A stretch of 64,000 bases of DNA from Bradyrhizobium lupini (GTDB taxonomy: Bacteria > Pseudomonadota > Alphaproteobacteria > Rhizobiales > Xanthobacteraceae): contig NZ_CP162553.1 of NCBI RefSeq assembly GCF_040939785.1, forward strand, positions 1,054,001 through 1,118,000. Direction: 5' to 3'. Under the pieces are notes generated by a model. That model had not been told where the DNA came from. It ran no database searches and saw only the letters and a program-made list of their open reading frames with translations. Below are positions 35,972-45,177 of this stretch, one piece after another (within the stretch, counting starts at the first letter, position 1; the number at the start of each line of letters is the position of its first letter). A program made the position numbers and the translations under genes.

Positions 35972-38642
35972 ACGAGACGATCGATCAGGGAGATTTGCGG
36001 CCACCTCCCGGCCGGCTGTTCCGCAAATACCTCTACTCGATCGTCGCGCTCGCTTTTGCCGCGCTCGCCATCAACACCGGCTTCGACGTCTGGTTCTCCT
36101 ATCGCGAGCAGAAGCAACTCCTGGCGGCGACCCAGCGCGAGCAGGCAGCAAGCGCCGCCCTCCAGATCGGCCAGTTCATTGGCCAGATCGAAAACCAGAT
36201 CAGATGGCTCTCGCGCCTGCCCCCGGAGCTGTCCACGAACGAGGACCAGCGCCTGAACGCCATCCGCCTCCTGCGCCTCTCGCCTGCGATTGCGGACATC
36301 GCCGAGCTCGACGCCCAAGGCCGCGAGCAGGTGCGCGTGTCGCGCCGTGTCGCGGACAGGATCGGCAGCAAGACCGACCTCTCCGCCTCGCAGGCCTTCC
36401 GCGGCGCCAACGAAAGCCGCGCATATTACGGGCCGGTCTACTTCCTCGGCGACACCGAGCCGTTCATGACACTCGCCACGCGCGGAACGGGCCTGGCGCC
36501 GGATGTGATTGTCGCCGAGGTCAATCTTCGCTTCATCTGGGACCTCGTCGCCGGAATCAGGGTCGGCAACACCGGCAAGGCCTATGTGGTCGATCGCATG
36601 GGTATCCTGATCGCGCATCCCGATTTGTGGCGGGCGCTGCGCCGCAGCGATCTCTCCGGCCATCCCGACGTCCGGGCCGCGCTCGATGGCATCGGGCCCC
36701 CTCCGGCGGCCTGGTCAAGGAGGATCTGTCCGGTCAACGCGTGCTGTCGACCTATGCGACGGTCCCCTCGTTGGGCTGGCTGGTGTTCGTCGAGCTGCCG
36801 CTCACCGAGGCCTATGCGCCGATCTATGCGTCGATCGGGCGCTCGACTTTTCTCCTGGTCATCCTGCTGGTATGTGCGGTGCTGGTCTCTCTCTTTCTGA
36901 GCCGGCGCATGACCGTGCCGATCCAGATCCTGACGCAGGGCGCGCGGCGGATCGGCAGCGGCGACCTCAGCCTGCGGCTCGCGATCAAGACCGGCGACGA
37001 GCTGGAGGCGCTCGGCGATCAATTCAACCGGATGGCCGCTCACTTGCGCGAATCCTATGCGACGCTCGAACGCAAGGTGATCGAGCGCACCTCCGAACTG
37101 GAAAAGACCCGCGACCAAGCCCTTGCCGAGCACGATGCCGCCGAGCGTGCCCGCAGCGCGGCGGTCGCGGCCAACGAGACCAAATCGCGCTTTCTCGCGG
37201 TCGTCAGCCACGAGCTGCGCACGCCGCTGAACGGCGTCATGGGCGTGCTGCAACTGCTCGACGACGGCAGTCTCGGCGAAGCGCAGCGGCGCCACCTCAC
37301 GACCGCGGCCGCGTCGGGCGAAACGCTGATCGCGCTGGTCGACGGCATCCTCGAATATGCGCGCCTGGAGGCCAGCGCCGAGACTCTGGAGACCCGCGAT
37401 TTCCGCCTCGACCAGCTGATCGAGACGGCCGCCGATCTGATGCGTCCGCAGGCCTCTCACAAGGGCCTCTCCTTCGATCTCGCCTGCGACGCGTCGGTCA
37501 ATACTTCCGTGCACGGCGACCCGGTGCGGCTCAATCGCATCCTGCTCAATCTGATGGGCAACGCGATCAAGTTCACCCCGCGGGGCGGCATCGGCTTGAG
37601 CGCGGCCGCCGAGGGACATAACGATCATGTGCTGCTGCGCATCACCGTGCGCGATACCGGCATCGGCATCGCGCCCGACATGCACAAGCGGATTTTCGAG
37701 GATTTCGTCCAGGCTGACGACAGCATCGCGCGGCGGTTCGGCGGCACCGGTCTTGGACTGGCGATCGCGCGGCGCCTCACCCGCCTGATGCGCGGCGAGC
37801 TGACGGTGGCGAGCACGCCGGGTAGGGGCAGCTCCTTCATGCTTGAGGTACCGCTTGGCCTCGCCACCACCGACATCGCGCAAGGTGCGGTTCAGCCGCC
37901 ATCGCGGCAGCTTCGCGTGCTGCTGGTCGACGACGATCCCGTCAATTGCGAGGTTGGTGAAGCGATGCTCGAGAGGCTCGGCCACCGCGCCACCATCGCC
38001 ACGAACGGCGCGTCGGCCATCGCGCTCGCCCGCGATCAGGCGTTCGACATCATCCTGATGGATCTGCACATGCCCGACATCGACGGCGTCGAGGCGGCAT
38101 CGCGGATCCGCAAGCTTGGTCTGCCGAGCATGCCGCGCATCATCGCGGTAACCGCGGACATGTCGCGCCGCGCCCGCGAGCGGCTCGCGGGCGCAGGCAT
38201 TGCCAGGATCGTCAGCAAGCCGATCCTGATCAATGCGCTGCGCGAGGCGATCGAGGACGATGCCCAAAACCAGCCAGCCACGCCGCAGCTCGCCGCAGGC
38301 GCCTTGATCGACCGGCATTTCCTTGATGACCAGAAGGAGCTGCTGGGCGCGGCGCAGATCGCAAAACTCCACGACCTGCTGGAACTGACGAGCGAAAAGC
38401 TGGTCGAGGAGATTGCCAAGGCTGCGGCGACTGGCGATCCCGCGCAGCTCGCGCGCGGCGCGCACCAGCTCGGCAGCGGCGCGAGTACGCTCGGCCTCGT
38501 CCGCCTTTTCGAATTCTGCCGTGAGGTCGAGCTGGCGGCAGTCACGATGTCCCCGCCCGAATGCGAGAGCGCCGCCCGCGAACTCGCCGCGCTTCGAGAG
38601 GCCTCGATGAACGCGCTGGATGAATTGCTCCGGCCGGCCTAA
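35968..38642 (+). pseudogene. Hybrid sensor histidine kinase with REC and HPt domains (frameshifted)
   Basis: About 891 residues from GTG at 35968, which overlaps the preceding stop (GTGA). Order: membrane helix (YSIVALAFAALAINTGF), a periplasmic Cache-like sensor of about 240 residues, second helix (STFLLVILLVCAVLVSLFLS), HAMP, HisKA with FLAVVSHELRTPLNGVMG, HATPase with GGTGLGLAIARRL, a receiver with phospho-Asp in IILMDLHMPDIDG, and an HPt domain with ARGAHQLGSGASTLG. The frame breaks at 36694-36701 (GGGCCCCC) in the sensor, where one extra G would restore continuity. No response regulator is nearby. Either true loss or a base-call error. Confidence 0.82.
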
Positions 38643-38688
38643 CAGCGTTCGGTCACTGGACTGAAATACAAGATGATCGGAGGCGCCG

Positions 38689-39660
38689 GTGCGCGCAAGA
38701 TGTCTCGCCATTCTTCTCATGCTGCTCGCCCCTGCCGCGCGCGCCGAGGTCGAACAGTTTCCGTCCGGCTTCAAGACCAAAACCATCGCGGCCAACGGCA
38801 CGCAGATTCATGTTCGCGTCGGCGGTCAGGGGCCTGTCGTGATCCTGATCCACGGTTTTGGTGATACCGGCGACATGTGGGTCAAGCTCGCCGCTGATAT
38901 CGCGCGCGACCACACCGTTGTCGTGCCCGATCTTCGCGGTATGGGCCTCTCGAGCAAGCCCGACAATGGCTACGACAAATGGACCCAGGCTGCCGACATG
39001 CGGGCCGTTCTCGCAGCGCTCGGCATCGAAAAGGCCGTCGTCGTCGGCCACGACATCGGAACCATGGTGGCCTAGGCCTACGCGGCCCGTTATCGCGACC
39101 TGGCCGAGAAGCTGATCGTGATGGATGCCCCGGTGCCTGGGGTGCCGCCATGGGACGAGGTGGTTCGCAGCCCGCAGCTTTGGCATTTTGATCTCGGAGG
39201 CCCGGACATGGAGCGGCTGGTCAAGGGCCGCGAGCGCATCTACCTCGACCGCTTCTGGAATGACTTCGCGGGGACGCCTTCCAGGATCGCGGACGCAACA
39301 CGCCGTCATTACGCAGCGCTCTATGCGCGGCCGGGCGCCATGCGTGCTGCGTTCGCCCAGTTCAGGTCGATCCGAACCGACGCCGAGGACAACAAGAAGG
39401 CGATCGCGACCAAGTTGACCATTCCCGTGCTGGCTGTCGGGGGCGAAAAATCCTTCGGTGCGACAGAGGCGGTCGTGATGCGAAACGCCGCGACTGACGT
39501 CACCGAATTGGTCATTCCGGACGCCGGTCATTGGCTGATGGAAGAGCAACCGGCGGTGACCGTGAAGGCGTTACGCCAATTCCTCGATACCAAAAATAGA
39601 GCAGCGAGCCGCGCGGAGCCGACATATCTCGGCTCAGCCCTTCCGCGCGGGTCATTTTGA
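38689..39660 (+). pseudogene. Alpha/beta hydrolase, epoxide hydrolase/haloacetate dehalogenase-like (in-frame stop)
   Basis: A secreted hydrolase of about 323 codons. GTG at 38689 follows GGAGG by five bases, and a signal peptide ends at PAARA. Motifs: ILIHGFGDTGDMW (oxyanion region), PDLRGMGLSSKP, the Asp nucleophile in VVGHDIGTMVA, and the His in VIPDAGHWLMEEQPA. A TAG at 39073-39075 falls right after the nucleophile elbow; the same frame continues AYAARYRDLAEKLIVMDAPV to the end without further lesions. A TAC or TAT (Tyr) there would restore the family pattern. It may be a recent nonsense mutation, readthrough or an error. The end overlaps LysR tail to tail. Confidence 0.75.
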
Positions 39661-40563
39661 TCGGGTTGACGCCTCGCCCTCCCGGCCAAAGCGCTCGACC
39701 AGGAAATCAATGAACAGCCGCACTTTCACCGACAGATGTCGGGTCGGCGGATAGACCGCATAGAGCGCAAGCGGCGGCGCAGAATACTTGTCCAGCACCG
39801 TCCGCAGCTCGCCTGCCCTCAAGGCGTCGGCGGCGATGAACTCCGGGAGCAGCGCGAGCCCCCTGCCCTTGATCGCGACATCGCGCAGCACCTCGGCATT
39901 GTTGACGCAGAGCGACCAGGCCGGCTGGATCCAGTGGTCGCCGCCCGCTCCCGTGAGCTTCCACTGATTGCCAGTGAGCAGGAAGCCGTAGGTCAGCGAG
40001 ACATGTTCGCGCAGATCCTGCGGATGTTTTGGGGTGCCGTGACGCGCCAGATAATCGGGCGAAGCGCAGATCATGCGCGCCACCGGGATGATCTTTCGCG
40101 CGATCAAACTCGACGATTCCAATTCCGCGATGCGCAAGGTCACGTCAAAACCGTCCTGCACGGGATCGAGCAGGTCGTCGCTGAGCACGAGCTGGAGCTG
40201 CAGCTCCGGATATCGCGCCATGAAATCGGCAAGCACCGGCCCGAGCCGCAGGGTGCCGAACGACATCGGCGCGTTGACGCGCAACAGGCCGCGCGGCGCC
40301 GATTGCGCTTGCGCCACGACCTGGTCGGCCGCCTCGATCTCCGACAGGATCACGACCGCGCGCTCGAAATAGCGCTGGCCGTTCTCGGTCGGGCTCGCAT
40401 GGCGCGTGGTCCGGTTCAGGAGCTGCACGCCGAGGCTTTCTTCGAGGTCGGCGATGTATTTGCTGATCGCCGAGCGTGACAGCCGCAACTGCCGGCCCGC
40501 CTCGGCAAAACTGCCGCTTTCGACCACCTTTACGAAGGCTCGCAGGCTGGCGACCTTATCCAC
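39652..40563 (-). CDS. LysR-family regulator divergent from the mhqO-like gene
   Basis: A 303-residue LysR protein. The N-terminal winged helix contains SFAEAGRQLRLSRSAISKYI, and the C-terminal effector domain begins at RGLLRVNAPMSFGTLRLGP. Of the CrgA/PecT-like subgroup, judging by the N-terminal MDKVASLRAFVKVVESGSF. It is divergent from the VOC dioxygenase-like gene with a 130-bp gap holding a repeated motif, so it probably controls that pair and itself. Quinone-type effectors are plausible. Confidence 0.88.
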   Translation of the reverse strand: MDKVASLRAFVKVVESGSFAEAGRQLRLSRSAISKYIADLEESLGVQLLNRTTRHASPTENGQRYFERAVVILSEIEAADQVVAQAQSAPRGLLRVNAPMSFGTLRLGPVLADFMARYPELQLQLVLSDDLLDPVQDGFDVTLRIAELESSSLIARKIIPVARMICASPDYLARHGTPKHPQDLREHVSLTYGFLLTGNQWKLTGAGGDHWIQPAWSLCVNNAEVLRDVAIKGRGLALLPEFIAADALRAGELRTVLDKYSAPPLALYAVYPPTRHLSVKVRLFIDFLVERFGREGEASTRSK

Positions 40564-40577
40564 GGGCTGGCGCCGGC

Positions 40578-40634
40578 GATTGTTTCCAAATCGTAGACAT
40601 AGCCGTCATATTTGCATGGATTGTCTCCAATCCA
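40578..40634. promoter_or_regulatory. Candidate LysR operators: repeated ATTGTYTCCAA motif
   Basis: The gap between the divergent genes has GATTGTTTCCAAATC (40578-40592) and TGGATTGTCTCCAATCCA (40617-40634). The second is a perfect 7-bp inverted repeat around TCTC. The two cores begin 41 bp apart, close to four helical turns, and match the partial dyads bound by LysR proteins. They lie 60-115 bp before the mhqO-like start. Confidence 0.5.
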
Positions 40635-40693
40635 AAGCGGAACGATATTTCCCTGCAGAGCAAGACCGCTCCCCGAGCTTTGGAGGACCGACA

Positions 40694-41632
40694 ATGTCTG
40701 GACTGCACCATGTGACCGCGATCGCGGGCGACCCCATCAGGAATTTCGGCTTTTACACCCGTGATCTCGGTCTGCGCTTCGTCAAGAAGACGGTCAATTT
40801 CGACGATCCCGGCACCTATCACTTCTATTATGGCGACGAGACCGGCCGCCCCGGCACCATCCTGACGTTCTTTCCTTGGGCCGGCGTGCCGGCCGGGCGC
40901 CGCGGCGTCGGCGAGACGCACCAGACCGCCTTCCGCGTGCCGCAAAGCTCGCTCGGCTATTGGACGCAACGCTTCGTCGAGAAGGGCATCGCTTATGAGG
41001 CGCTGGAGAAGCGTTTTGGCGAGTCCGTGCTGCCGTTCACAGACCCTGATGGCATGGCGCTCGCGCTCGTCGGTATCCCCGGCGCCGAGAGCGAGCCCGG
41101 CTGGAGCAATGGCGAGGTGCCGGCCGAGCATGCGATCCGCGGCTTCCATGTCGTGACCTTGCTGCTCGACAGCGCGGCAAAAACGGCTGCCGTCCTCACC
41201 GACGTGTTCGGCTTCAAGGAGACGGCGCGCGAAGGCTCGGTGATCCGCTTCAAGGCACCGGGCGATGCCGAAGGCAGCGTCGTCGACATCTACGAAGCCA
41301 AGGGCTTCCTGCGCGGACACCAAGGTGGCGGCTCCGTGCATCACATCGCCTTCCGCGCGGCCGATGACGCCGAGCAGGGCAAGATGGCGCAAAGGCTCGT
41401 GAGCAATCACGGCCTGCACCCGACCGAACAGCGCGACCGCAACTACTTCCGCTCGATCTACTTCCGCGAGCCCGGCGGCGTGCTGTTCGAGATCGCGACC
41501 GACATCCCAGGCTTCGCCGTCGACGAGCCCGTGGCAACGCTGGGACACGACCTGAAGCTGCCGAGCTTCCTCGAAGCACAGCGCAAGCAGATCGAGGGCG
41601 TGTTGCCGAACCTGGAAGAGAGGGTGTCGTGA
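40694..41632 (+). CDS. VOC-family ring-cleaving dioxygenase-like protein (MhqO-like)
   Basis: A 312-residue two-module vicinal-oxygen-chelate protein. Metal-ligand positions appear at LHHVTAIAGDP (near the start), GSVHHIAFRAADD and GGVLFEIATDIPG. The ATG at 40694 follows GGAGG by seven bases. It resembles MhqO-type ring-cleaving dioxygenases, which in Bacillus act with MhqD in quinone/hydroquinone resistance. The GTG-coupled hydrolase downstream and the LysR gene upstream reproduce that arrangement. Glyoxalase-like activity is an alternative. Confidence 0.82.
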   Translation: MSGLHHVTAIAGDPIRNFGFYTRDLGLRFVKKTVNFDDPGTYHFYYGDETGRPGTILTFFPWAGVPAGRRGVGETHQTAFRVPQSSLGYWTQRFVEKGIAYEALEKRFGESVLPFTDPDGMALALVGIPGAESEPGWSNGEVPAEHAIRGFHVVTLLLDSAAKTAAVLTDVFGFKETAREGSVIRFKAPGDAEGSVVDIYEAKGFLRGHQGGGSVHHIAFRAADDAEQGKMAQRLVSNHGLHPTEQRDRNYFRSIYFREPGGVLFEIATDIPGFAVDEPVATLGHDLKLPSFLEAQRKQIEGVLPNLEERVS

Positions 41633-42255
41633 CCGAGAGTTCATTCATCCATCGTTTCGAGCCCGCGCGTGACGCGGGCTCTCCTCCTCTCCTGCTGCTG
41701 CACGGCACCGGCGGCGACGAGAACGACCTGCTCGGGCTCGGCAAGATGATCTCGCCCGGCTCGGCCCTGCTATCGCCGCGCGGCCGCGTGCTCGAACACG
41801 GCATGCCGCGCTTCTTCCGCCGCCTCACTGAGGGCGTGTTCGACGAGGACGACGTGCGCCGCCGCGCCCTTGAGCTCGGCGACTTCGTTGCGGAAGCGCG
41901 GCAGCGATATGGCCTCGCCGCGCCGGTCGCGGTCGGCTTCTCCAACGGCGCCAACATCGCAGCCGCGCTGTTGTTGCTGAAGCCGGACGCGCTTGCTGGT
42001 GCGATCCTGCTCCGCGCCATGGTGCCGCTGTCGGATCCGCCCAAGGTCAACCTCGCAGGCAAGCCGATCCTGCTGTTGTCCGGGCAGGCTGATCCGATCG
42101 TGCCGGCGAGCAATTCGGCCCGGCTCGCATCACTGCTTTCCGAAGCGGGCGCGCAGGTCGGTCACAAGGTCCTGCCGGCGGGCCATCAATTATCGCAGGC
42201 CGATTTGACGCTTGCCCGCGACTGGATCGGCAAATTCGCCGCCGAAGTCGCCTGA
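41629..42255 (+). CDS. Carboxylesterase/phospholipase-type hydrolase (MhqD-like)
   Basis: A 208-residue alpha/beta hydrolase. LLHGTGGDENDLLGLGKM is the N-terminal loop, with Ser in VGFSNGANIAAALL, Asp in LSGQADPIVPASNS and His in VLPAGHQLSQADL as the triad. Start GTG at 41629 overlaps the dioxygenase stop (GTGA). Predicted cytoplasmic. Likely partner of the MhqO-like enzyme in handling quinone or thioester/ester products. Confidence 0.82.
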   Translation: MTESSFIHRFEPARDAGSPPLLLLHGTGGDENDLLGLGKMISPGSALLSPRGRVLEHGMPRFFRRLTEGVFDEDDVRRRALELGDFVAEARQRYGLAAPVAVGFSNGANIAAALLLLKPDALAGAILLRAMVPLSDPPKVNLAGKPILLLSGQADPIVPASNSARLASLLSEAGAQVGHKVLPAGHQLSQADLTLARDWIGKFAAEVA

Positions 42256-42260
42256 CAGAA

Positions 42261-42299
42261 GAAGCGGCGCATCGATTTCGAACGGTGCGCCGCGGCTTC
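42261..42299. terminator. Bidirectional hairpin between convergent genes
   Basis: GAAGCGGCGCA (42261-42271) pairs with TGCGCCGC..CTTC (42286-42299), with a two-base GG bulge and a 14-nt loop. It lies just after the MhqD-like stop and touches the stop of the CorA-family gene. No U-run is present, so termination is inferred from position. Confidence 0.5.
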
Positions 42300-43308
42300 A
42301 TTCGAACCAGCCACGCCGCTTGAACCAAATCAGCGGCAGCACGCCGCTGGCAATGATGGCGAGCCACGCCAGCGGATAGCCGAAGGTCCAGTCCAGCTCC
42401 GGCATGTGCTTGAAGTTCATGCCCCAGATGCCGACCAGAATCGTGGGCGGCACGCCGACGACCGAGACGATGGTCAAGATCTTGAACAGCTCGTTCTGCT
42501 GGATGTTGATGAAGCCGAGCACGGCATCGAGCAGAAGCTGGATCTTGTCCGACAATCGCGTCTCGTAATCGCCGAGCGAAGCGACATCCTTGGAGACGGC
42601 TTCGAGCCGCTTCTTCGACGCGGCGGTGATCCATTCACCCCCGACATCGCCGGCGAATGAAGCGATGCGGCCAACGCCAAGCAGGACATCGCGCGCCTTG
42701 GCGAGCCGATCCGCCAACTCGCCGATGTTTTCCAGCGCCTCGCGCATCCGCCGGCTGGAGCGGACCGGCCGCTTGCTGCGAACGAGCCCGCCCTTGAAGA
42801 CGTCCCGCGAGAGCCTGTCGACCTTCGCGCCGAGATGCTCAAGGACATCGGCGCCGCGGTCGACCATGGCCTCGATCAGGCTGGTGAACACGCACATGCC
42901 GTTCTCCAGGCTGTCATCGGAACCGATGCGCTTGCCGATGTCCTCGAAGATCGGCAGCTGCGCGAAACGCACCGTCACCAGCACGTGCGGTCCGATGACG
43001 AATCCCACCGGCGTGATCTCGGCCTCGTTGTTCTCGTTGAGCCGGACCGCCGGCGAGCTGAGATAGAGCGTGCCGTTGTCGAGGATCAGGCGGCTCGACG
43101 CTTCGATCTCGCTGAGCGGATCCTCGGACGGAACGCGTATCCCGAGCAATCGTTCGACGAACTGCTTTTCCTCCGCGGTTGCGTCCAATAGATCAGCCCA
43201 GATGATCTCGGAGGGCATCTCCGCGCCGATCTTCTGCCAGTCGTCGGATGGCCACCTGTATAGTTTGAGCAAGAACCGAACTCCGCATACCCTCGCGCCG
43301 GATCGCAC
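42298..43308 (-). CDS. CorA-family divalent cation transporter
   Basis: Up to 336 residues. A long N-terminal cytoplasmic helical domain is followed by two C-terminal helices separated by the selectivity motif GMN (GIWGMNFKHMPELDW). The end LIWFKRRGWFE resembles the basic CorA C-terminus. The start is uncertain: GTG at 43308, or a TTG at about 43272 with GGAG eight bases upstream. It could carry Mg or Co, and some family members (ZntB-like) export zinc. It is unlinked to the cob genes by strand or spacing. Confidence 0.85.
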   Translation of the reverse strand: MRSGARVCGVRFLLKLYRWPSDDWQKIGAEMPSEIIWADLLDATAEEKQFVERLLGIRVPSEDPLSEIEASSRLILDNGTLYLSSPAVRLNENNEAEITPVGFVIGPHVLVTVRFAQLPIFEDIGKRIGSDDSLENGMCVFTSLIEAMVDRGADVLEHLGAKVDRLSRDVFKGGLVRSKRPVRSSRRMREALENIGELADRLAKARDVLLGVGRIASFAGDVGGEWITAASKKRLEAVSKDVASLGDYETRLSDKIQLLLDAVLGFINIQQNELFKILTIVSVVGVPPTILVGIWGMNFKHMPELDWTFGYPLAWLAIIASGVLPLIWFKRRGWFE

Positions 43309-43626
43309 GGCCTGCGGCCATCCTGCGCCAAGCTAACGCATGAGGGTTCCGAACGTTCAAAGTCGGGGGAGCATCGAGCGGCCCAATCAAACCAAGCGGG
43401 CGCGGCCTTCTTCGATGATGCCATCATGCCAGTGTTTTGCCCGACGCGTCAACGGCATCGCGCGACGCGCAACTCATCAATCGCGTCGCGCGCAAGTCAT
43501 TGAAATCACTACCCTCGGCTACTGTGCATGGGGTTGTTCTTCAGGTTTTTTGTTTGGACCGGTCTCGTGACGATCTCTTCCGTTGGGAGAGATCGTCACC
43601 GACATCGCGCAATCGACATGCGCGCC
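43309..43626. other. Intergenic region with one strong stem-loop
   Basis: No gene is supported. It holds the CorA leader on the minus strand and, at its right end, the stem-loop at 43567-43599 behind the ABC binding-protein gene. Nothing else was recognised. Confidence 0.5.
43567..43599 (-). terminator. Stem-loop after the dipeptide-type operon
   Basis: A perfect 12-bp inverted repeat, GTGACGATCTCT (43567-43578) and AGAGATCGTCAC (43588-43599), around a 9-nt loop. It lies 28 bp past the stop of the last operon gene. No U-run follows on the minus strand, so it may be a weak terminator or an RNA 3'-end stabiliser. Confidence 0.55.
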
Positions 43627-45123
43627 CTACTCCCACGCCCATGTCGAGAAATCGTTCTCGTATTGGGGTACGTCCTTCCAGACGCCCTTCAGCTTCTTGT
43701 TGGTGATGGTGATCAGCTGCGGCTGGTACAAATAGCCCGAGACTGCATCGGTGGCCAGCATGCGCTGGGCGTCGCCGAGAAGCTTGGCACGGGCGGCTTC
43801 ATCCGGCGTCGACACGATCTGCTTGTAGAGCGCGTTGAAGGCGTCGTTGTTGTAGCCGAGATAGTAGTCCGGCTCGGTGATCTTGACGAGATCGAACGGC
43901 TCGACATGGCTGACGATGGTGAGGTCGAAATTATGCGGACCATTGCCGGCGAACACCTGCGACAGCCATTGCGCCCATTCGACGTTCTCGATCTTGGCGA
44001 TGATGCCGACCTTGGCAAGCTGGGCCGCGAGGACCTCGCCGCCCTGGCGCGCATAGGACGGCGGCGGCAGCTTCAACGACAGCTCGAGCGGGGTGGTAAC
44101 GCCGGCTTCGGCTAGCAGCTTCTTGGCCTTCTCGGGATCGTAGGGGTTGATGCCTGTCGTGTCGACATAGCCGAGCGCGCCCGGCACGTAGAAGCTTCCG
44201 ATCGGCGTGCCGAAACCGTCGACCGCACCGTCGATCATCGCCTTGCGATCGATCGCGGCGAGGATGGCACGGCGCACGCGAACATCGTCGAGCGGCTTTT
44301 TGCGATGGTTGATACCGACGATGGTCTTGGCCCTGGAGCCGCCGACCATAACGTTGAAGCGCGGATCCGCCTTGAACTGCGCGATGGTGCGCTGGGCCGA
44401 CACCCGGGGAAACGCGTCGACGTCGCCCGACAGCAGCGCCGCCGTCTGTGCGGACGGATCGGAGATGAAGCGGATCGTCACCTTCGCGAGCTTGATCGCG
44501 GCGGCGTTGCGATAGTCAGCCCATTTGGTCAGGGTCATCGAGGAGCCCTTGGCCCAGGCGCCCAGCTGATAGGGCCCGGTCCCGACCGGCTGCGTGATAT
44601 TGGTGGCAGCGCTCTTCGGCTCGACGATCGAGCCGCTCGCCTGCCCCAGCAGGAACGGCAGGTTCGGCTCGGAATTTTTCAGGCTGATCACGACCGTGTC
44701 GGCGTCGGGCGCATCGACCTTCTCGAAGCTCTGGAACAGGCTCTTGTCCTTGTTGGTGCTGGTGGGGACCGCGTTGCGCTCGAACGAGAACTTCACGGCT
44801 GCGGAGTCAAACGGCTCGCCGTTGTGGAACTTGACGCCCTTGCGCAGCTTGAACGTATAGGTCTTCAGATCGGGCGCTGCAGTCCAGCTCTCCGCCAGCA
44901 GGGGCGAGGTGGTGCCGTCCTCGTTGATCTTGGTCAGGGTCTCATAGATGTTGTAGAGCGTGACCTCGGCGATCGCGGCGGCGGCGGCGTTGGTGGGATC
45001 GAGCCCCGGCGGTTCCAGCGCCATCGCCATGACGACGCTGTCCTTCTTGCTCTGAGCCAGCACCGGCAACGGAGCAGCGGCAAGTGCGGCGGCGAATGCG
45101 ACGATCGATAGTTTCCTGAACAT
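43627..45123 (-). CDS. Dipeptide/oligopeptide-type ABC substrate-binding protein (SBP_bac_5)
   Basis: A 498-residue periplasmic protein of the SBP_bac_5 family. The signal peptide ends at APLPVLA (about residue 23). EPPGLDPTNAAAAAIAEV, YTFKLRKGVKFHNGEPFD and GTGPYQLGAWAKGSSMTL are family blocks. It is the last gene of the amidase-permease-ATPase operon, 54 bp after the second ATPase. The ligand is not certain; the linked amidase suggests an amide or short peptide. Confidence 0.9.
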   Translation of the reverse strand: MFRKLSIVAFAAALAAAPLPVLAQSKKDSVVMAMALEPPGLDPTNAAAAAIAEVTLYNIYETLTKINEDGTTSPLLAESWTAAPDLKTYTFKLRKGVKFHNGEPFDSAAVKFSFERNAVPTSTNKDKSLFQSFEKVDAPDADTVVISLKNSEPNLPFLLGQASGSIVEPKSAATNITQPVGTGPYQLGAWAKGSSMTLTKWADYRNAAAIKLAKVTIRFISDPSAQTAALLSGDVDAFPRVSAQRTIAQFKADPRFNVMVGGSRAKTIVGINHRKKPLDDVRVRRAILAAIDRKAMIDGAVDGFGTPIGSFYVPGALGYVDTTGINPYDPEKAKKLLAEAGVTTPLELSLKLPPPSYARQGGEVLAAQLAKVGIIAKIENVEWAQWLSQVFAGNGPHNFDLTIVSHVEPFDLVKITEPDYYLGYNNDAFNALYKQIVSTPDEAARAKLLGDAQRMLATDAVSGYLYQPQLITITNKKLKGVWKDVPQYENDFSTWAWE

Positions 45124-45177
45124 GCGTAACTCCCGGCCTTGTCTTGTCTCAAGCCTACGCCAATCCTGCCGCGGACG

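Noticed and set aside
38689..39660. Programmed readthrough or a pyrrolysine-type TAG
   Set aside because: No stem-loop or pyl genes are seen, and single-base change of a Tyr codon is the simpler reading.
42298..43308. CorA-family gene as the cobalt supplier for B12 synthesis
   Set aside because: No riboswitch and no linkage to cob genes; CorA proteins mainly carry magnesium. The CbiM-like gene is a better candidate.
43567..43599. A toxin-antitoxin or small RNA gene in the CorA/SBP gap
   Set aside because: Only a single stem-loop is present; no promoter or open frame with a ribosome site supports a gene.
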